Assembly (NCBI GenBank): GCA_003448835.1 | Contig: DLXM01000274.1 | Location: 1-10,736 of the forward strand | Direction of reading: 5' to 3' | Source: Bacteroidota bacterium | GTDB taxonomy: Bacteria > Bacteroidota > Rhodothermia > Balneolales > HLUCCA01 | Length of the DNA: 10,736 bases | In this document: positions 8,501-10,736 of the stretch, in pieces | How positions within the stretch are numbered: position 1 is the first letter of the stretch | How the letters are laid out: each line of letters starts with the position of its first letter | The notes under the pieces: model-generated | Databases searched by the model: none | Told to the model about the DNA's origin: nothing | The model's input: the letters and a program-made list of their open reading frames with translations, nothing else | Position numbers and translations under genes: made by a program

Positions 8501-8543
8501 AGAAGCCGCCAGGTTGGCAAACAGGGTATTACAGGGTAATTAA
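5538..8543 (+). CDS. Large exported tetratricopeptide-repeat (TPR) protein
   Basis: This 1001-residue protein begins with a clear Sec signal peptide: basic residues (R-I-S-L-I-F-R-N-K), a hydrophobic core, then S-V-L-A with likely cleavage after Ala28 before Q-G. There is no lipobox cysteine, so it is probably soluble in the periplasm or held by a partner. The rest, from about residue 36 to the end, is an almost unbroken array of roughly 34-38-residue helical hairpins. Many show the pattern A-x-x-x-Y/F-x-x-x-x-x-x-Y/F-P joined to A-x-Y-x-I/L-G-x-x-Y/H, typical of TPR_6/YbgF-BamD-type repeats. The final repeat ends V-D-R-F-P-G-T-E-A-A-R-L-A, a BamD/CpoB-like close. No enzymatic domain is visible. 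Such proteins usually act as scaffolds in envelope assembly or secretion; which process is served here cannot be read from sequence. The stop is 4 bases before aroA, implying one transcript. Confidence 0.88.
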   Translation: MRISLIFRNKILLIVAGMLLLTTSSVLAQGATVNEKIDYHRGLRLYEEGLFEESAQHLKLYLATMPDKTMSESAWYFLAKAQAGADSSNTVRYYEEFIHRYPTSEWSADFLIELGHRYRETGDYLLAIDYFERAFEIEMPQAKAAPLLFWTAELYINIDDYDAARAKYLLLSELYRTHELSPSALYARGRLYLEQQQFAETTAAFELLRERHPFSPITRRIGTALGESYFQQGRYEEAITSLRNALPTLEDPELESKAVLLIAESHNFLNQLDDASEWYLRFVNQNEGNPNERLAHYGLGWVYHKQQIYHWAAQSFSKAITTDDDMSRKALYYKAVNEKLSGRYDLALQSFQEFGNRYTEGFWVEEAYYEWAIVTFETGDQVSTLNILLDLIRSGARLNNAGQIYTLLGEAYFANNEYGRAVDAFEVAEQMTDIDPAVKLQARFQRGWVMFQNHAFDAAQPIFAGVYSENPDGRLAAEALFWSADSYYNMEEYGQAATIFEQFLRRYPNHELAGAAKYSIGWSYFRMGEFAKAVDPLREFLEEYKAPPIALFPYDVDTRLRLGDSYYALKQYREAMRYYEQAISSPEGGDYALFQVANSYYRSDQTYEAVQAFRRLLRTYPESRLREQSMYNIGYIYFLAGNFSQAITEFRNVSRQFRGSSWAARAQYNIGDAHYNAGEYAQAIEAYQAVMKDYPRSSLIIEAVNGIQYAMIAAGEADRSSDLLEDFLRENPQAGTADQLRFRQAEFLLRTADYPGAVEAFRDYIRVTNSTQLLPEAWYNLADAYRQMNDIDNSELAYQTLVNDFPQSARAESALLNLGGIAFDQGDYDKALEYFTQLRSRTNRLRNEANIGLGDTYLALNRLDESQAAYNRALQQNPNFEPGQLGLAKVKLRQGSYAEAMVEFQAIVDKNTLEMGAETQYWIGYIHQQQQRYEEALQSFSQVRVLYEAYESWVSMSYIRTAEILRTRGETSEARATYQLVVDRFPGTEAARLANRVLQGN

Positions 8544-8547
8544 TTCC

Positions 8548-9840
8548 ATGAAAGAAATTTTTAGGTTAGGGTCATTGCGGGGGCGTATCAATATGCCGCC
8601 GGACAAGTCTATTGCGCACAGGTCAGCGTTATTTGCTGCGATTGCCGATGGTGAATCGGTGATTCGTAATTACTCTAAGGCGGCAGATCCGCAGACGACG
8701 CTCGATTGTTTGAGACGTCTTGGGGTGAGTGTTTCGCAGGATGGTGATACGGTGACGATTCTGGGTGTTGGCAGGGATGGATTAGTGGCTCCTGAGCCCG
8801 AGTTGGATTGTGGGAATTCGGGGACGACGGTTCGGTTGTTGACCGGGATTTTGGCTGGTGCGGGTGTGGAGACTCGGATTATTGGGGATGATTCGTTGAG
8901 CGTGCGTCCGATGAAGCGTGTTCTTGGGCCGTTGTCGAGTATGGGACTGAGGTATGAGGCGCGGGAGGGGAATTTTTTACCACTGCAACTAAACGGATCA
9001 GAACATGGGAAACTGAATGCCATTCGGTACGAGTTACCTATTCCAAGCGCACAGGTAAAATCTTGTGTCCTGCTGGCCGGACTTTTCACCGAAGAACCAA
9101 CTCAGGTCGTTGAAACGGTTTTGAGTCGCGACCACACCGAAAGATTGTTGAATGTAGAAATTACTGAAACCAGCACCGGACGAATTCTTTCCACTTCACG
9201 AAAAACGGTCATTCCATTGCAGAATTATGCGGTGCCGGGCGATTTTTCAGCGGCTGCATTTTGGTTAGTGGCGGGTTCCATTTACCCCGATTCTGAAATC
9301 AAACTCATGAATGTGGGTGTGAATCCAACCCGAACTGCAGCACTCGATATTTTGCTTCGCATGGGCGCTGATATTCAGATTCATCCACACTCAACCACAT
9401 CCGGTGAGCCGGTAGCTGATATTACAGTACGCACCGCTGCATTGCATTCCACTGAAATCCATCCAGAAGAAGTCCCGAATTGTATCGATGAACTTCCGAT
9501 TTTGAGTGTGGCCATGTCATTTGCCCAAGGAAAATCACAGTTTCTGGGAGCCGAAGAATTACGCCATAAGGAGAGCGATCGATTGGCAGCAGTGGCGGCT
9601 ATGTTGAAAGTAGCGGGGGTGGAATTTGAAGAACATCCGGATGGATTATCCATCACCGGAAATCCGGGATTTGTGCCCAAAGGTGCTAGTTATGAATCCC
9701 TACATGATCACCGAATTGCGATGTCCGCCGGAATTTTAGCCGGCCTTTCTAGGGAACATTCTGTCGTGAATGATTCAGAATGTACCGCCATATCGTATCC
9801 CTCATTCTGGGAAGATCTCGATCAGGTCTCGAATCCATGA
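8548..9840 (+). CDS. aroA: 3-phosphoshikimate 1-carboxyvinyltransferase (EPSP synthase)
   Basis: This cytoplasmic enzyme joins shikimate-3-phosphate and phosphoenolpyruvate to make EPSP, the sixth step of the shikimate pathway to chorismate. At 430 residues it has the usual full length. Visible motifs are D-K-S-I-A-H-R (19-25, substrate lysine K20 and R25), G-N-S-G-T-T-V-R-L (89-97, the PEP loop), R-P-M-K-R (120-124), P-S-A-Q-V-K-S (166-172), S-R-D-H-T-E-R-L (193-200), P-G-D-F-S (230-234), D-E-L-P-I-L (314-319, catalytic D314), E-L-R-x-K-E-S-D-R (337-345) and D-H-R-I-A-M-S (387-393). The active-site set looks complete, so the enzyme should be functional. The ATG lies 4 bases after the TPR stop. 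Base composition changes abruptly inside the gene: roughly the first 140 codons are very G-rich on the coding strand and the remainder is balanced, although the protein stays family-like throughout. Confidence 0.97.
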   Translation: MKEIFRLGSLRGRINMPPDKSIAHRSALFAAIADGESVIRNYSKAADPQTTLDCLRRLGVSVSQDGDTVTILGVGRDGLVAPEPELDCGNSGTTVRLLTGILAGAGVETRIIGDDSLSVRPMKRVLGPLSSMGLRYEAREGNFLPLQLNGSEHGKLNAIRYELPIPSAQVKSCVLLAGLFTEEPTQVVETVLSRDHTERLLNVEITETSTGRILSTSRKTVIPLQNYAVPGDFSAAAFWLVAGSIYPDSEIKLMNVGVNPTRTAALDILLRMGADIQIHPHSTTSGEPVADITVRTAALHSTEIHPEEVPNCIDELPILSVAMSFAQGKSQFLGAEELRHKESDRLAAVAAMLKVAGVEFEEHPDGLSITGNPGFVPKGASYESLHDHRIAMSAGILAGLSREHSVVNDSECTAISYPSFWEDLDQVSNP

Positions 9841-9845
9841 CATTA

Positions 9846-9873
9846 TGACAGTTTTGGAATAAATATTCTGTCA
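9846..9873. promoter_or_regulatory. Imperfect dyad downstream of aroA and upstream of the sHSP gene
   Basis: TGACA (9846-9850) can pair with TGTCA (9869-9873), and GAATA (9857-9861) with TATTC (9864-9868), leaving a six-base interruption on the left arm only. The heptamer CAGTTTT occurs at 9850-9855 region and again at 9880-9886, about 31 bases apart. There is no T-run directly after the dyad, so it is a poor intrinsic terminator; a protein-binding site or weak hairpin are the alternatives. It starts 5 bases after the aroA stop and ends 76 bases before the sHSP start. The dyad is visible in sequence; its function is inference. Confidence 0.3.
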
Positions 9874-9949
9874 ATTCCGCAGTTTTAGTCTCGTAGTAAG
9901 TATGTTGGCATAGGTTTTGCACAAGCTTAGTGAACCTAAAAATACTACT

Positions 9950-10378
9950 ATGACAGAATTCAACACAAAAAACCTCGAAAAGACCCTAAATAAACTGGGT
10001 CGTGATATTCAAACCTTTTTTGAGAGCTTTACTCCAGAAAATGATTTGGAAACCCTGAATCCACGGACTGACTTTGTTCAGACCTCCGAAGGATTTGAAG
10101 TTTATATGGACTTGCCCGGACTTACCAAGGCTGATATTAAAGTTGAGCTTAACGATCACGTGCTCACGATTAAAGGCGAGCGAAAAATCAACGAGAGTGA
10201 AGACCATGTTAAATGGGTTCGTCGGGAACGTAAATTTGGTCGGTTCTCACGAACACTTCCACTTGGAGGTAGTGTTGACAAGTCAGGTATCAAAGCGAAA
10301 TTCAAAGACGGTGTCCTGTTGGTTCAAGTCCGCGTGACTGGTGAAAGCACAACAGAGACCTCAATCGAAATTGATTAA
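9950..10378 (+). CDS. Small heat-shock protein, Hsp20/alpha-crystallin family
   Basis: This is an ATP-independent holdase that binds unfolding proteins in the cytoplasm and passes them to DnaK for refolding. From the ATG at 9950 it has 142 residues, the normal size. A short N-terminal helix region (1-37) precedes the alpha-crystallin domain (about 38-128), which shows D-F-V-Q-T-S-E-G-F-E-V-Y, D-L-P-G-L, V-L-T-I-K-G-E-R and the signature A-x-x-x-D-G-V-L at 116-123. The extreme C-terminus carries I-E-I (139-141), the I-x-I motif that docks subunits into oligomers. An upstream in-frame TTG at 9917 would add 11 residues with no family resemblance, so I prefer the ATG, although neither start has a Shine-Dalgarno sequence. 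dnaK follows after 28 bases, which fits co-expression of holdase and refolding machine under stress. Confidence 0.94.
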   Translation: MTEFNTKNLEKTLNKLGRDIQTFFESFTPENDLETLNPRTDFVQTSEGFEVYMDLPGLTKADIKVELNDHVLTIKGERKINESEDHVKWVRRERKFGRFSRTLPLGGSVDKSGIKAKFKDGVLLVQVRVTGESTTETSIEID

Positions 10379-10400
10379 TAATTATTTAAAAAAGAGATAA

Positions 10401-10736
<336 letters not shown>

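Noticed and set aside
8041..8520. Minus-strand open frame of 159 codons inside the TPR gene
   Set aside because: It lies wholly antisense to a strongly supported coding repeat region, and its product has no recognisable domain.
8670..9089. Minus-strand open frame of 139 codons inside aroA
   Set aside because: Antisense to conserved EPSP synthase motifs; its openness follows from the G-rich coding strand.
9917..9949. Longer sHSP starting at TTG 9917
   Set aside because: The extra 11 residues do not resemble the family, and the ATG at 9950 gives the normal length.

Overview
The window looks like chromosomal core DNA from a Bacteroidota-related bacterium, most plausibly the Balneolota/Rhodothermota side of the group; the phylum-level assignment is an inference. 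It rests on a BatA-family two-anchor membrane protein, a large exported TPR protein, a general lack of Shine-Dalgarno sequences before start codons, and possible TAnnTTTG-type -7 promoter elements. GC content is moderate. No mobile element, CRISPR array, tRNA or rRNA was found, and no gap between genes exceeds about 140 bases.

Layout, left to right. (1) A lipoprotein gene on the minus strand runs off the left edge (1-456). (2) Divergent from it is a two-gene unit: a BatA-like membrane protein (584-2701) overlapping by 4 bases a small three-helix membrane protein with a possible PH-like tail (2698-3294). (3) The ribosome-associated GTPase HflX (3407-4681, TTG start) is followed after 53 bases by a CBS-pair/ACT-like protein (4735-5400). 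(4) A 1001-residue exported TPR protein (5538-8543) is followed after 4 bases by EPSP synthase AroA (8548-9840). (5) A small heat-shock protein (9950-10378) sits 28 bases before dnaK, which is cut by the right edge (10407 onward).

All genes except the first are on the plus strand. The likely transcription units are batA-like/PH-like, hflX/CBS, TPR/aroA and hsp20/dnaK. Functionally the window combines envelope proteins (lipoprotein, BatA-like protein, its small partner, TPR scaffold), ribosome rescue and stress (HflX), protein folding (sHSP, DnaK) and aromatic amino acid synthesis (AroA).

I do not see a convincing new defence or mobile system. The most unusual features are a sharp base-composition break inside aroA near 8970, a BatA-like protein whose metal-site serines are glycines, and its overlapping uncharacterised membrane partner. 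Also notable are the sHSP-dnaK pairing without a CIRCE operator and an imperfect dyad upstream of it.
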